From contig CAJNDS010000557.1 in assembly GCA_905221605.1 (NCBI GenBank), positions 1,526,579 to 1,590,578 on the forward strand: a DNA stretch of 64,000 bases, read 5' to 3'. The position numbers and the translations under genes were made by a program. Below are positions 1 through 11,273 of the stretch, piece by piece. The notes under the pieces are model-generated. The model was not told the origin of the DNA. It was given only the letters and a program-made list of their open reading frames with translations, and did not search any database. The DNA comes from Symbiodinium natans (lineage: Eukaryota > Sar > Dinophyceae > Suessiales > Symbiodiniaceae). How positions within the stretch are numbered: position 1 is the first letter of the stretch; each line of letters starts with the position of its first letter.

Positions 1-23
1 GCTGAGGGTTTAGGGTTTAGGGT

Positions 24-55
<32 letters not shown>

Positions 56-1369
56 GGTTGGGGGTTTAGCGCTTCGGGTTTGGGTTTGGGGCTTACTGTA
101 GGGTCTTGGGGATAAGGCAGCTTGGCTTTAGAGCTTTGGGGGTTAAGTCAGGGCTTTGGTTTTAAAGGCTTAGGGGGCCTTGGGAAAAGACATTGGGCTT
201 TAGGGTTTAGGGTGTAGGGTTTAGGGTTTGGGCTTGAAGGCTTTTGGGGCTTATGGAGGTTTTTGGGTATTGGCCTGCACCAGCCTCAACTTGAGTTGTT
301 GGCAATCAAGGGAATTTTATTTATAGACAACTCAATTAGGGTTTGGGCTTCAAGGCTTTTAGGGCCGATGGAGGTTTGGGGATTCGGGTACATAGAGCCT
401 CGGTCTGTGTCTTCTTGCCCTTTGGCTTGAAACATGAGCTCCTCTGTGGACTCCCTAAGGCCTAGGGTTCGGGGTTTAGGGTTTAGGGTTTAGGGTTTAG
501 GGTTTAGGGTTTAGGTTTAGGGTTTAGGGTTTAGGGTTTAGGGTTTAGGGTGCAGTGTTTCTTGGCATTTTGCCCGTTCGACGTTGCAGGAAAGCCACGC
601 AAGCCAACCCGCATTTTCACAGAACTGGAAGCCCCAAACTCTCAAGTTGTTACAGCTAGACGTGTGAAGAGAGTCTAGGTCGGGCCTAGGGAGTTTTTGT
701 ATTTTCCCTTGTTGGCTTCATCAGGATCAGATTCAGGAATGTTTTTCAGAGGGTGTTCAGGGCAATCCTAGGAGTCCACTGGTGGTGCTGTGGTACAAAT
801 ATTAGGCTCCTGAACTTTGAGTCAGTACAGCATTGAGTGTTTTTGCTTGTTCGGCTAGGACAATCCCTAAACCCTGAATCCTAAACTCTAAACCGTACAC
901 CCTAAGCCCTAAACCTTAGCCAAAGCCCTGGTTGGTTCAAAAGCCAGAGTTCGGGTGTAGGGCATCATGACATATACTTAAGCTTCAGAGCCCCTTAGGG
1001 CTTTGATGTCCAGGGCCTTCGGCTGCTCAACCCTGGAAGAAGGAGGGTTTAGGTTTAGGGTTTAGGGTTTAGGGCTTAGGGCTTAGGGTTTAGGGTTTAG
1101 GGTTTAGGGTTTAGGGTTTAGGGTTTAGGGTTTAGGGTTTAGGGTTTAGGGTTTAGGAATGGCACCCTCAGGCCATCACAGACGAGGGCGCGAAGGCCGG
1201 CACCAGTCGAGCTTGAGTCGGGTTTATGCTCTTGTGCCTTTTTCCGTTCCCAGGTTCGTGTTTTTTTTGTGGTAAGGGTTTAGAGTTTTTTGGAGTTGTG
1301 CAAGTGTTCCAGGTTTTGCTTGGGTTGACGAGTATTGGCGAATTTGTTTGAAAATGGGATTTTGGTAGC

Positions 1370-1482
1370 TGGGTAGCCCAGTGGAACCCTTTACCCTTTT
1401 TTTCTGGTTCCGGGTTCCCATATAAAGTAACCAACCCAAAAAAAGGTGCCCTTATTAGAATATGGTTACTGGGCTACCAAGG
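1370..1482. mobile_element. MITE-like element family A, copy 1
   Basis: The element runs from GGTAGCCCAGT to ACTGGGCTACC, an inverted repeat of 11 bases at the ends. The inner part reads CCCTTTACCC on the left and AAAAAGGTGCCCTT on the right, so most of the roughly 113 bp can fold into one long hairpin. It has no coding capacity. Related copies sit at 11778, 13139, 16801 and 60258. Confidence 0.75.
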
Positions 1483-1985
1483 TAGCTTGGGATGCTTTGA
1501 ACGCAGAGCTTTTGGGTTGTGGGTTTTTTTTCGATGGGGCTGCAGCAGTTTGGAATCGGGACCTTGACATGTCGCGCGGAAAGGGCAGAGCCTCCAAATG
1601 CCCTTGCTTGCATGGAAGGCGCCGACCCTAAACCCTAAACCCTAAACCCGAAACCCTAAACCCTAAACCCTAAACCCTAAACCCTAAACCCTAAACCCAC
1701 CACAAGAACCCAGAACCCGAATCGAAGGTCATGATGCTCTCGCGGCCGGTCCCGTCACCAAATCTCTCTTGCACTGCACCTCCCCAGAATCGCCAAACCC
1801 CCGACTCCTCAAAACCCTAAGCCCTGCACCCTAGACCCTAGACCCTAGACCCTAGACCCTAAACCCTAAACCCTAAACCCTAAACCCTAAACCCTAAACC
1901 CTAAACCCTAAACCCTAAACCCTAAACCCTAAACCCTAACCAATCCTAAACCCTAAACCCGAAACCCGAAACCCTAAACCCTAAA

Positions 1986-2105
1986 CCCCAAGCCCTAAGC
2001 CCTAAGCCCTAAGCCCTAAGCCCTAAGCCCTAAGCCCTAAGCCCTAAGCCCTAAGCCCTAAGCCCTAAGCCCTAAGCCCTAAGCCCTAAGCCCTAAGCCC
2101 TAAGC
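1986..2105. repeat. CCCTAAG variant telomere-like array
   Basis: About 17 consecutive near-perfect CCCTAAG units follow CCCTAAA units directly. The variant is uniform within the array, which suggests local expansion (slippage or unequal exchange) after a single point change. It ends 10 bases before the ATG of the RCC1-type exon at 2116. Confidence 0.9.
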
Positions 2106-2115
2106 CGAACGAACC

Positions 2116-2188
2116 ATGTCAGAGGTCTGGGCCTGGGGCAGCAACGTTCATGGTCAGCTCGGCTTGGGCATGAATGGTGACTGGGCCG
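2116..2188 (+). CDS. RCC1-repeat protein, probable first exon
   Basis: The frame opens with ATG and reads MSEVWAWGSNVHGQLGLG, a textbook RCC1 blade strand (VWAWG-N--GQLG). RCC1 blades form beta-propellers used in chromatin, GTPase-exchange or ubiquitin-ligase proteins; which of these applies here is unknown. The exon probably ends at a GT donor (GGCCG|GTGAAG); without splicing it reads on to TAA at 2200. It lies immediately downstream of a CCCTAAG array. RCC1-like pieces at 6540 and 10922 may be later exons of the same gene, but I could not join the phases. Confidence 0.75.
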
Positions 2189-4164
2189 GTGAAGAAGACT
2201 AAGTAGGCCCTAAACACTAAACCCTATAATTTGTAAGCCCTTAACCCTTTAAACCCCAAGCCCTAAACCCTATAGACCCTAAACCTTATAACCCCGAAAC
2301 CCTAGAAGACTACACCCTAAACGATAGACCCTAAACCCTCAACCCTAAACCGCTACAGTTACCCCCAACTGCCCATTCCACTTCGATGGCCCCTCAAAGG
2401 GTTTATGGGTTTTGAAGACCAGGGCGCTATGAATCGAGGTGTAAGCAACAAGGTCTAGGGGCTTTTGGGGCTTGGGAGATCAGAAGTGTTGCGAATCTAC
2501 AGTTGCCCCCCAAATACCCAGTCCACTTAGATGGCCCCCCTAAGGGTCTGAAGGTGTTTTGAAGACCAGGACGCTATGAATGGAGTCCTAGGCAATATGA
2601 TGTAGGGCATTTCGTTTTGGGATGCCTTAAGGTGAAGGGTTGAGAGCTTCAAGGGTGCGGTGTTTAGGGCCACACCTGTGCGCGCCCTTATGGGCCCTGT
2701 GTATACGTATCCTAAACCCTAAACCCTAAACTAATAGGAGCACATGCTGCTCAAGGGCTCATGACTTTCTGAAGCCCGACATGACGAGCTGGCAGTAGCA
2801 GGAAATCGAAAAGGGTGACCCTAAACCCGACACCCTAAACCCATGAAGCTCACCCCCATATTCTCTCACACCAATTTCAGTCCCACAGCCGCGAGACCCT
2901 GAGCAAACCCTTCGCCGGAAGCTCCCAGCATCCTCGACCCATTCATTGGCTCCAGCAGAATCCTACACCCTCAACTCCTAAACCCGAAACCCTGAACCAT
3001 AACCCCCCAAGCCCCAAAACCCCAAGCCCAGAGCCCTAACCCCTAAACCCCAGACCCTAAAGCCTAGACCCTAAACCCTTAAACCCTAAGCCCTGTATAA
3101 GCCCTAGACCCTAAACCCCAAACCCTAACCTAAACCCTAAAACCGCAATCCCCATTTAGTAATTTCTTCGGGTAGCTCATCGCAGGTGAGGGCTCTCAGC
3201 GCGTGCGGCCTTCCTTGGTTCCGGTCCAGCGCTTAGGGCTTCGAGGGTTTAAGGCTTAGGGCTAGGGCTTAGGGGTTTAGGGTTGAGGTTTAGGGTGTAT
3301 GGTTTAGGGTTTAGGGGCTAGGGGTTAGGGGTTTGGGTTTGGGGTTTAGGTTTTAGGGCAATTCTCGAGGGCGCGGTGTCCCTTTTTGGGGGGTGTAGGG
3401 TTTCGGGTACTTAAACGCAAGGCTTCGGATTCTCGTAGGAACTTGGACTTACGAGGGTTTGAGGCTTAAACCCTAAATCCTATTGTTTGTAGCTTTTCGG
3501 TGCCCCTAAACCTATGCACTCGAGTCCCAAAAACCCCTAGTTCAGCTTGCACGCACAGGGTTCAAGCTTGGATGTCTTTTTAGGGCTTCGGGCTTGTTAG
3601 GTTCAGGGGTTCTCGTAATTCTGGGGTTTAGGGTCTAGGTCCAGGGCTTCAGGCATGTGGCCAAGCTACGCGACAGCTCTGAAAACGTTACAAGGTCCTG
3701 TATCTTCAAAAGGGGTCTAAAAAGGAGCCAAACCTAAACCCTAAACTTCAATCCCAAACACAGCTGTATGAGCACCTCCGGTATGTAAGGTGCATCGAAT
3801 GGGGCCCCTAAACCCTGAACCTTGAACTCTTTGGGGTTAAAGATCTAGGGCCGGGGTTCTACAGGAGTTCTTCGGATCTAGGGCTTCGGCCCCAAAAGCG
3901 TACGCCAAGTGGAACCGTCGTAGAACCCACCAGGCCTTGAGCAATCGGCGGGGGATGCTGGTCTGCCAGGCGTGGGGGGAAGCAGGGTTCAGGGTTTGGG
4001 GTGTAGGGTTTGGGGTTAGGATCAAGCATTTTCTTGCCCGGGTGGGGCAGGTTGTATACCCTGCAGTCACTAAGACCCGACAAAAAACTTCAACACTGCA
4101 AGCCCTGCACACTCCAGAATGGCACAGTCGACGCTGCCTTCCCGCAACCCAGTCGCTACAACCC

Positions 4165-4258
4165 AACAAGCTTGCAACCCTACAACCCTGCAACCCTACA
4201 ACCCTTCAACCCTACAACTCTACAACCCTGCAACCCTACGACCCTGCAACCCTACAAC
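4165..4258. repeat. Variant array of AACCCTACAACCCTGC type
   Basis: Tandem units of ACAACCCT/GCAACCCT, about 7-8 bp each, are derived from the CCCTAAA theme. They give threonine-leucine-glutamine-proline rich readings in all three + frames, so the open frames across this stretch are repeat artefacts. Confidence 0.8.
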
Positions 4259-4823
4259 CGAACCCCAAAAAACGAGCCTCATCGAGTCAGCGGGGGCGTT
4301 GGTGTCAGCATGTCTTATTATTTCGATTGTAGGATTCAGGGGGAACTTTGCCCCGTCAAAGGCACTGCATTGGGTGCTCTCCTCTGCTGGATGGGGGACC
4401 CTCCTTAACAGGGTGTAGGGTTTAGGGGTTAGGGGGTAGGGTATAGATACTCCCCCACATCGGAAAATCCGCATGTCTAAGTCTATGTTCGGAATCCCAG
4501 ATGTTGCTTGAGACCCGACCTCACGTAGATAGAGGGTTTAGGGTTTGTGGCTTCAAGGGCTCCGGGTCAAGGGCTTCGAGGTTTTTGGGTCTTGCGGCAG
4601 AACAGTTTCTGAAGATGATTCTCTAAAATGCACCCGTGAATGATATGGGGTATACAATGAGGCACCTCATTCCCGCGTCCCCTACCAAAGCTCTGTATAG
4701 GGTTCATAGAGAACCTACCACAATTAAACAGCTTCTAGGTTCGCAAGATGGTGTCCATGACCTATAGGACTTGCAGGGTTCAAAGGTTAACGGCTTACAG
4801 GGATGTTGCCATGCGGAGATCCC

Positions 4824-4912
4824 CCCCCCCTCCCTCCCCCCCCCCCTCCCGCCTCCCCTCCCCCCTCCCCTCCCCCCGCCTCCCACCCCTCCCCACCCCC
4901 TTCTTTTTTTCC
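4824..4912. repeat. Polypyrimidine (C/T) tract
   Basis: About 90 bases that are almost purely C and T on the + strand, with long C runs separated by CCT. It could form triplex (H-DNA) structure. Open frames in both directions (poly-proline, poly-glycine) come from composition only. Confidence 0.85.
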
Positions 4913-4926
4913 CCAAGCAGTGCATT

Positions 4927-5008
4927 TCGCGCGCGAATTCCGTTGCGTTTCGACGCTGCCGCTGTGGTTTCGCGCGAATTCCGTCGCGTTTCGATCGCGC
5001 GAATTCCT
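4927..5008. repeat. Short tandem of GCGCGAATTCCGTCGCGTTTCGA type
   Basis: The motif GCGCGAATTCC followed by GTTGCGTTTCGA or GTCGCGTTTCGA occurs two to three times, overlapping at GCGCGAATTCC. Its base composition differs sharply from the surrounding telomere-like DNA. Function unknown. Confidence 0.65.
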
Positions 5009-5963
5009 GCCTCTTCTGGCCTCTTCTGCAGGGGGCACTTAGATTGCTGGCCGCATTTTTCGAGACCTCTTCTGGCCTCCCTTGGCCTCTTCTGGCCCTC
5101 CTCACTGTTTGGGGTCTACGCCGGCATAATTTTGGTTCCATGGAGCCGGAAACCCGAAACAAGTCTTGTTTGAGGGGCTCTTGAACAAGCCTTGAATGCT
5201 AGGACCTAGGGCTGTTATTTTGCTTTTGCCATTGGTGTCGGTTCCTTTATACCAAGGGGAGGTCTAACGATGGCGGACTTTATGTACGAGAGCACGAGCT
5301 GCGCGCAAAGCTTGAGCCCTTAACCGCTAACCCTAAATCCCAAACGTAGTGGTTTATATAGGGTTTTTGGCTTTTGAGTTTAGGGATCCTACCTCCTTTT
5401 AACAGCCATCAACCCTATGGGAAGATGCATGGGAGGCGACGGCGGCATCGAACCACTCGCTGGTGGGAGATGGCTGTTGGTAGTTGGGGATTTGATTTGG
5501 ATTTGGGGTTTAGGGTTGAGGGTTTAGAGTTTAGGGTTTGCAGGGTCTTGAAGACGGGTCTATACCTAGGCGTGGCAGGATCTTCTCTATAAATTTCATC
5601 AAGCTTTTCAGGCGTTCACTTGGGACTGGGCCATGGAGTTGTGAAATGCAACCTTCAAATTCACCCGTGTTGGTTTGTAAAAAGTCCCAGACCAGTGCGT
5701 ATGTTGCCAGTGGTGCATGGCTGTGATTTGTGGAGCATAGCTGGAAGATCTAGACACATTGATGTGTTGCCCCGACTTAGGGGGGCAGGCTGGGATCCAC
5801 AGTTTTGCTGTAAGGGCCCCCAAGCGCCTTGGGTTCTTCGCCGGAATGGTTCCTTCTTGGGTTTCTGGAAAACATGTTCAGTTTGACGATAGCTACTCCA
5901 GAAAAGAGCAGAACGTAGTGAACCCAGCTCGTCTTGGCGGGGTTTGGTCTTTGGGCGAGGGCC

Positions 5964-6215
5964 ACCCTGACCCTACACCCTAAACCCCATAGCCCCAAAC
6001 CCTAAACCCTAAACCCCATAGCCCTAAACCCTACACCCTAAGCCCTAAACCCATAGCCCGAATCCCTAGACCCTCAACTAAACCCCATACCCCTAAACCC
6101 TAAACCCCTCAATTAAACCCCATAGCCCTCAACCCACCCTCAACCCGCCCTCAACCCGCCCTCAACCCTAAACCCTAAACCCTAAACCCTAAACCCTAAA
6201 CCCTAAACCCTTAAC
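5964..6215. repeat. Degenerate CCCTAAA array
   Basis: CCCTAAACCCCATAGCCCTAAACC-type higher-order text passes into CCCTCAACCCGC units and then into pure CCCTAAA. The stepwise change of variant within one array shows local homogenisation. About 60 bp further on, at 6279-6343, an array of the opposite orientation (TTTAGGG) begins. Confidence 0.85.
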
Positions 6216-6539
6216 CCTCAACAACTGCAAAGCTTCGAAGCTCCGAGCATGACACCATCAAGCTTGGGGTCAAAGTTAGGGTTTAGGGTTTAGGGTTTAG
6301 GGTTTAGGGTTTAGGGTTTAGGGTTTAGGGTTTAGGGTTTAGGGGGTAAAGTTAGGGCCAACCTGTACCGGCCTTCAGGTCTAGGGGTGTAGGATTCAGG
6401 GTTTAGGCACGATAAACGGCGCTTAGGGCGAGGCCTCCCCCACCCACCCAACCCTAAACCTCTATACCAAAGCCTAACCCTAAACCCTGAACCCCGAACC
6501 CCTAAACCCTCTAGGCTCGCCTCAGCTCTCACCAGACAG

Positions 6540-6573
6540 GTGTTAACCACCACGGGCGAAGTCTACGCTTTCG
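6540..6573 (+). CDS. RCC1-repeat exon candidate
   Basis: After an AG acceptor (ACCAGACAG|G) the frame reads VLTTTGEVYAFG and meets a near-consensus donor, GTGAGAAC. The peptide matches the end of one RCC1 blade and the start of the next (HT-ALT-xxG-VYAFG). Read without splicing it continues ENGFFAAPENSCAS before a TGA. It is flanked on both sides by CCCTAAA-type DNA. Confidence 0.6.
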
Positions 6574-8934
6574 GTGAGAACGGATTCTTCGCTGCACCCG
6601 AGAACAGCTGTGCCAGTCCTGGGGTTGCACTCTGAACATGTAGCATCAACCCGAAACCCGAAACCCTGAACCCTGAAACCCTAAACCCTAAACCACCTTG
6701 CTCCTTCACCCTCTGAACCTGTAATCCCCCTTTTCTCCGAAACGAGTCAAAAAGCTCCAGAACCTTCGATCTTCACTGGGTTTCCATTAGGGGCATTTTC
6801 GGACCCCAGCCCCATCAACCCTGAACCCTAAGCTTCTAAACCCTTTTTATAAGGAGCAAGCAAATACCGATTGGCAAGAACCCTAAACCCTAAACCCTAA
6901 ACCCTAAACCCTAAACCCTAAACCCTCCACCCAAATAGTTCCCAAGCTCCCTCGCATGAAGCCCAGGCCACGGTCAGCTGGGCTTTCCGACCGTGAAAGG
7001 TCCATGCCTGGAAGTTCCAGCGGTTTAGGGGTTAGGGTTTAGGCGTTTAGGGTTTAGGGGTTAGGCGTTTAGGGTTTAGGGTTTAGGGTTTCGGGTTTAG
7101 GGCAACCTAAACCCTGGACCTAGAGTGGGGTTTGACATGCCCATTTTTGCAGGGGTGAGGTGCCCGTATACACCCCGTTTAAGTCCTTAGCTTTACGGCG
7201 TCGGGTTTCGAGCTTAGGGCTTAGGGATCCAAGCCCGAACGATAGCCCCAAACCCGGCACCTTAAACCCTAAATCCCCAACCCTATCCCCCCACCCCCCC
7301 CCCCCCCCCCAAAGCAGTTGCTTTCTCTGAGGCACGTAGGGATCTCTGAAGGCGCAAGAGTCACGTGAGTGCATAAGATGCTTGGCCAGGTAGGGTTTTG
7401 GCGTTATTGTTTAGGAAGCTAAGCGTCAACATTTTCGGGCTTGCCGAATCTTCACCTCCCAGGAGGAAATTGTTTTGAGCTTCTTGCTGCCCGGTTGTTG
7501 GAAGCAAGCGTAGTAAGACGCTTGTCAGCCCCATCCTTCCAGCGTCTCGGGGGGGGGGGGGGGGGGGGTGGTGGCGAATCATCATCAGATACGTCCTGGC
7601 CCGCCCCGGCCAAAAATGAAGCAATTTGTAGATTGGCAAGGCAGGCTCCAGCAGTTGTTCTTGCTTGTGGTATTTCGGCAGTAAGCCTCTCTCCGTGATA
7701 TCCCCAAAATCACAATGGCACGTAGTCCCTTACAAAGAGAGATATTTGTAAAGTGCCTATGTCATGTGGGGCAGGGGTTGCAAAGTTTGGGGAGGAGGAT
7801 GGTTGACCCTCATTAAACCTGCCGCCATGCGCACCTCCTGCTGCAGGCAGCGCCGAGCCACAGACGCAGCACGACAACGGACCGCCTGCTACACCCATTG
7901 GCAGCCCATAAGAGCGTATCCCAAGAAAGCACGGCCATGCTTCTGTTGGGCCCTAAAGCATACATGGGGGGGATTACGACAATGGGGGACCCCCCAAACA
8001 TAGATCCCAAATGAGTAGGATTCCCTTCTAATCAATACCCCAATAAGGTTCCTCTAATTTCGGAAGCCCAAAGACAAACCCTAAAGTGTTTTGGTTAACT
8101 CTTCTCTTAAACCCCAAAATGCCAAAGCAGTGAGAGTCCAAGGCTTTGCTTTCGCCAGTGAGCTAGGGTTTTGGGTCTAGGGTCTAGGGTCTGGGGTTTA
8201 GGGTCTAGGGTTCAGGGTTTAGGGTTCAGGGTTTAGGGTCTAGGGGTTAGGGTGTTAAACCGGCCGATGAGAAGAGCTTCTTGCTCTGCTCGCAGGAGAT
8301 CCTCTGTCGCAGCATCAGATGCTGCAGCTTCAAGCCATGAGAGAGCGAGCAAAGGTCGGGGTCGGGTTTGAACGCTTTGAGGGCTCCGGGGTCTGAAGGG
8401 TTTAGGGTTTAGGGTTTAGGGTTTAGGGTTTAGGGTTTAGGGTTTGGGGTTTGTGGTTTGGGGTTTGGGGTTTGGGGTTTGGGGTTTGGGGTTTGGGGAT
8501 TAGTCAGCCCCCACTCCCTACCCTGGCCAATCGATGACTTCAAGCCCCCCCGAGCCCGCCACCTCTGATACTAAACCCTAAACCCTATAACCCTTAATTT
8601 TACCCTACACTCCCTAAACCCGAACCCCCCCCCCCCCCGGGAGCCCTATACACCTTCAACCCTGAACCCTGGAACCCCAAGTTTGGGTCCATAAGGGTAC
8701 CCAGTACTGCGGTACTGGAACACGATATTTGGCCATGGGCTTTGTCCAGGGTTTAGGGTTCCTAAACCCTAAACCCTAAAACCTAAACCCTAAACCCTAA
8801 ACCCTAAACCCTAAACCCTAAACCCTAGACCCTAAACCCTAAACCCTAAACCCTAAACCCTAAACCCTAAACCCTAAACCCTAAACCCTAAACCCTAAAC
8901 CCCAACCCTTATCCCACCCTGGTGCAGCTGACAG
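6574..8934. other. Repeat-rich stretch without a resolved gene
   Basis: Telomere-like variants dominate (7021-7110, 8165-8255, 8398-8500, 8750-8902). Islands at about 7370-8060 and 8270-8380 are unique. Homopolymer runs near 7290-7312, 7549-7568 and 8626-8640 create spurious frames. ADEKSFLLCSQEILC near 8270 is open and protein-like, but I cannot assign it. Confidence 0.5.
8750..8902. repeat. Inverted junction of TTTAGGG and long CCCTAAA array
   Basis: The sequence GGGTTTAGGGTTCCTAAACCC marks a head-to-head switch from TTTAGGG to CCCTAAA, followed by about 18 CCCTAAA units. Such a junction can form a hairpin or, single-stranded, place G-rich and C-rich tracts side by side. Confidence 0.9.
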
Positions 8935-9003
8935 GCGCGCAACAAGGTCGAGATGGACCAGCCCAAGGCGTTGGGAGGGAAGAAGTTCGATGAGCTGCGC
9001 TGG
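8935..9003 (+). CDS. Exon candidate, charged peptide, no family recognised
   Basis: The AG acceptor CTGACAG| is followed by a fully open phase-0 frame containing RNKVEMDQPKALGG and KKFDELRW. The island sits between a CCCTAAA array (ends 8902) and a TTTAGGG array (begins 9006). Composition (K, E, D, R) is typical of soluble protein. The downstream boundary is uncertain; GC inside the final codons or the GGATAG junction are options. Confidence 0.45.
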
Positions 9004-9005
9004 AT

Positions 9006-9082
9006 AGGGTTCAGGGTTTAGGGTTTAGGGTTTAGGGTTTAGGGTTTAGGGTTTAGGGTTTAGGGTTTAGGGTTTAGGGTTC
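9006..9082. repeat. TTTAGGG array
   Basis: About 10 perfect TTTAGGG units directly follow the exon candidate at 8935-9003. The repeat text alone supplies AG and GT dinucleotides in every unit. Confidence 0.9.
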
Positions 9083-9600
9083 GGGGCATATATCCCCCTA
9101 TACATGCCCCAATAAGGGAGTTTATAGGGTATCGAATTCCCTTAATTCCTTCTGAGAACCAAATGTGTGCGAGGGGGAGGTCTGTAGCGAGCGGAAGCAT
9201 CAGAAGAAATGATGGGTTTTGTCGTGCATGTGGATGTTTAGGAACTTCTTAAGGATATTGGCGGGCGTACAATTTGGGATGTCCTTTTGGGGGGAGTAGT
9301 GCCACAGCACCCGACTCCACACGAGGTGAAGCTGTGAAGAAGGCCCTAGGCCATGAACGACCAAGAAGCAACATGGATCTAAGGGTAATTAGTTGCATGG
9401 GCCCTTCATATGGTCCCTTATGTCCATGAAAAAGGTTCTGAAGTGTGGGGCCCTCTGGGTTGTCTAGGGTATCATTGACCACCCGAAGAAGGGAGGCTTC
9501 CTGGCCTGGGCGCCTTGACTCTCTAGGGAAGTCCCGGGTTAGACCCTCGAGCCGAAACCTCAAACCACTAAGCCCCTAAATCCTTAACCCTCAACCTTGA
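9083..9600. other. Non-repetitive block, no gene assigned
   Basis: A piece of a dispersed repeat (TATCGAATTCCCT text near 9128, also seen near 27600 and 32010) is followed by unique sequence. A 104-codon frame is open on the minus strand (9249-9563), but it has no recognisable motif and ends in telomere-like text, so I do not call it a gene. Confidence 0.5.
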
Positions 9601-10106
9601 ACCTTAAGCCGCCCTGTCCTTGTCATGGGGAACCAAGTGGGTGGTAAGGCAAAAAGAGAAGCTCGGCAGGCCCCATATTCCCTAAACATGGCTTCTTGAG
9701 GGCTGATTTGGGCTGAAGACTGCCATGTGTTGGGAGGGGGGGGATCCCAACCCCTGCGCCTCCCTTCCTTTGGTTCCTTATAAAACAGGAAGCAACACGA
9801 GGGAAAGCCCTAAGCCCCTAAGCCCTCGACGGGTGCCACAAATTGAAGCCTACGGGTGCTAGCAGAGGTTTAGGGGTTTGGAGGTTCAGGGCTTAGGGGT
9901 TCGTACTTTTGGGTTTAGGGGTTGGTGGGAGTTTAGGGCACAGGTGGTTCTACAGTTTATGGATGCTTTCCCAAAAAACTGGAAGCCTTGAGTCGTGTGC
10001 CCCTCTCCCTGCACGAAGCTTCATGCCCTTCCAACTCCCCAGGAGCACACCTGAACCCTTCAGTTGGCGCCACTATCACCCAAATCAGTAACCCTCTAAA
10101 ATTGAA

Positions 10107-10212
10107 TCCTTCAACTCCCTTGAAACCCTTGAAACCCCTCTTGAAACCCTTGAAACCCTTGAAACCCTTCAAACCCTTCAAACCCTTCAAACCCTTCAAA
10201 CCCTTCAAACCC
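10107..10212. repeat. CTTGAAACC / CTTCAAACC variant array
   Basis: A 9-bp repeat derived from the telomere theme (CCCTTGAAA, then CCCTTCAAA), about 11 units, switches variant midway. Because the period is 9 it stays open in frame and gives LKPLKP/FKPFKP on the + strand and GLKGFKGFK on the minus. The derived frames are artefacts. Confidence 0.85.
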
Positions 10213-10306
10213 TAAACCCTAAAACCTAAAACCCTAAAGCCCCAAACCCTGAACCCCCAAGCGCATGAGCCCCCTCCCTTCGGACCGAACTTTCTCTGCT
10301 CTTCAG

Positions 10307-10348
10307 CTCTACGAGAATGGCGTCACAACGCTCTGGCTGCCCACCCGG
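10307..10348 (+). CDS. Exon candidate (LYENGVTTLWLPTR)
   Basis: The acceptor CTCTTCAG| and donor CCCGG|GTGGGC enclose an open frame of 14 residues, LYENGVTTLWLPTR. If unspliced it ends at a TAA at 10359. Flanked upstream by CCCTAAA variants and downstream by TTCAGGG/TTTAGGG arrays. No family recognised. Confidence 0.4.
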
Positions 10349-10921
10349 GTGGGCACCTAAGTCGTGTGCTAGGTTTAGGGTTCAGGGTTTCGGGTTCAGG
10401 GTTCAGGGTTCAGGGTTCAGGGTTTAGGGTTCAGGGTTTAGGGTTTCGGGTTTAGGGTTTAGGGTTGAGGGGGGCTTTCACGGCTGGGCTTGAACCATCC
10501 ATGGATACTTGGCGGAGGGTTTGCTGCATTGAGAGCGGGGGTTGGGAAGGCCGCGGCTGGCTATGAAACAGCCCTGTAGCCCTAAACCCTAAGCCCCAAA
10601 CCCCAAACCCTAACCCTAAACCCTAAACCCCAAACCCTAAACCCTAAACCCTAAACCCTCTGAAGCCTTGGTGTAGATGTCAGGATTCTGGGTTTAGGCC
10701 TTCTTTGGCTCCTGCCCTTGCCTCTCCAAGTAAACAACACAACTCTCATGAAGCGTCCCCCAAGCACTGCTGGACCCTATTTATAGGGGTTTATAGGTGT
10801 TTATAGGGGTTTGGGGTTTATAGGGTTTATGGGGTCTACAGGGTTTCTTTGGGAGATTACAGAGAAACCCTGTCCCCCCAAGCTGTCATGTCAGCACGGT
10901 CACCAACGCAGTCTTTTTCAG

Positions 10922-10975
10922 GTCGTTACGCTGTCGCAGTACCGAGTTCGGGCTGTGGCCACAGGGGACGCTTGG
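10922..10975 (+). CDS. RCC1-repeat exon candidate
   Basis: A pyrimidine-rich acceptor, CTTTTTCAG|, precedes VVTLSQYRVRAVATGD and AWLTSS. This resembles the V--L---V--VA-G--HT--T strand of an RCC1 blade, with A-W in place of H-T. The 3' end is not fixed: a GC follows GGGGAC and the frame stays open to a TAA at 11003. It could belong to the gene begun at 2116. Confidence 0.5.
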
Positions 10976-11059
10976 CTAACAAGCAGCCCGAAGACCCAAC
11001 CCTAAACCCTAAAGCCTTCGAGCCTAGGGCTTGTGTTAGCTTAGGGGTGTGAAGGTTGG

Positions 11060-11192
11060 GTTCATCAAGGGACTAAAGGAGGGAGCATGATAACCTTAGG
11101 GGTTACTTAGGGACTACTTAGGTATATAGGGCCTAGTAGGGGTTTTCTAGGAGACTAAGAATAAGTTTATGGGTCCCTCCTTATACCTTTTC
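11060..11192 (-). mobile_element. Dispersed element family C, copy 1 (reverse orientation)
   Basis: Its reverse complement shares blocks such as AAGGAGGGACCC, TATATACCTAAGTAG and CTCCTTTAGTCCCTTGAT with 57535-57692, and shorter blocks with 41340-41575. It contains no open reading frame. Probably a short non-autonomous element or an old intron-borne repeat. Confidence 0.55.
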
Positions 11193-11273
11193 GGAGGTCT
11201 ATTTTTTTAGGATTTTTATGTTTTTTATTTGGACTTTTTTGTTTTTTGTCCTTGCTACTGGTACTACTACTGC

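Larger units (their letters stand above)
1..2115. repeat. Telomere-like repeat field with small unique islands
   Basis: TTTAGGG arrays (about 472-550 and 1041-1157) and CCCTAAA arrays (about 1626-1696 and 1858-1937) alternate with degenerate variants. Unique islands lie near 575-660, 1165-1225 and 1700-1800. They have open frames but no recognisable domain, and I could not fix a strand or splice sites for them. An inverted-repeat element (listed separately) lies at 1370-1482. No complete gene is visible here. Confidence 0.8.
2189..6539. other. Repeat-rich stretch, exon candidates not resolved
   Basis: Mostly degenerate CCCTAAA and TTTAGGG text. Unique islands near 2750-2815, 2875-2970, 3180-3235, 3640-3720, 3930-4150 and 5600-5940 keep one or more frames open (for example AHDFLKPDMTSWQ near 2779), but show no domain and no consistent splice phase. 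A C-rich tract and a short GCGCGAATTCC tandem are listed separately. Confidence 0.5.

Noticed and set aside
1-60. True chromosome end
   Set aside because: Both window ends carry telomere-like units, but so does the whole interior, arrays are short and variant, and a gene runs off the right edge.
9957-10215. KGLKGLKGFKGF / LKPLKPFKPF repeat proteins
   Set aside because: A 9-bp telomere-variant array stays in frame by period alone; no coding evidence.
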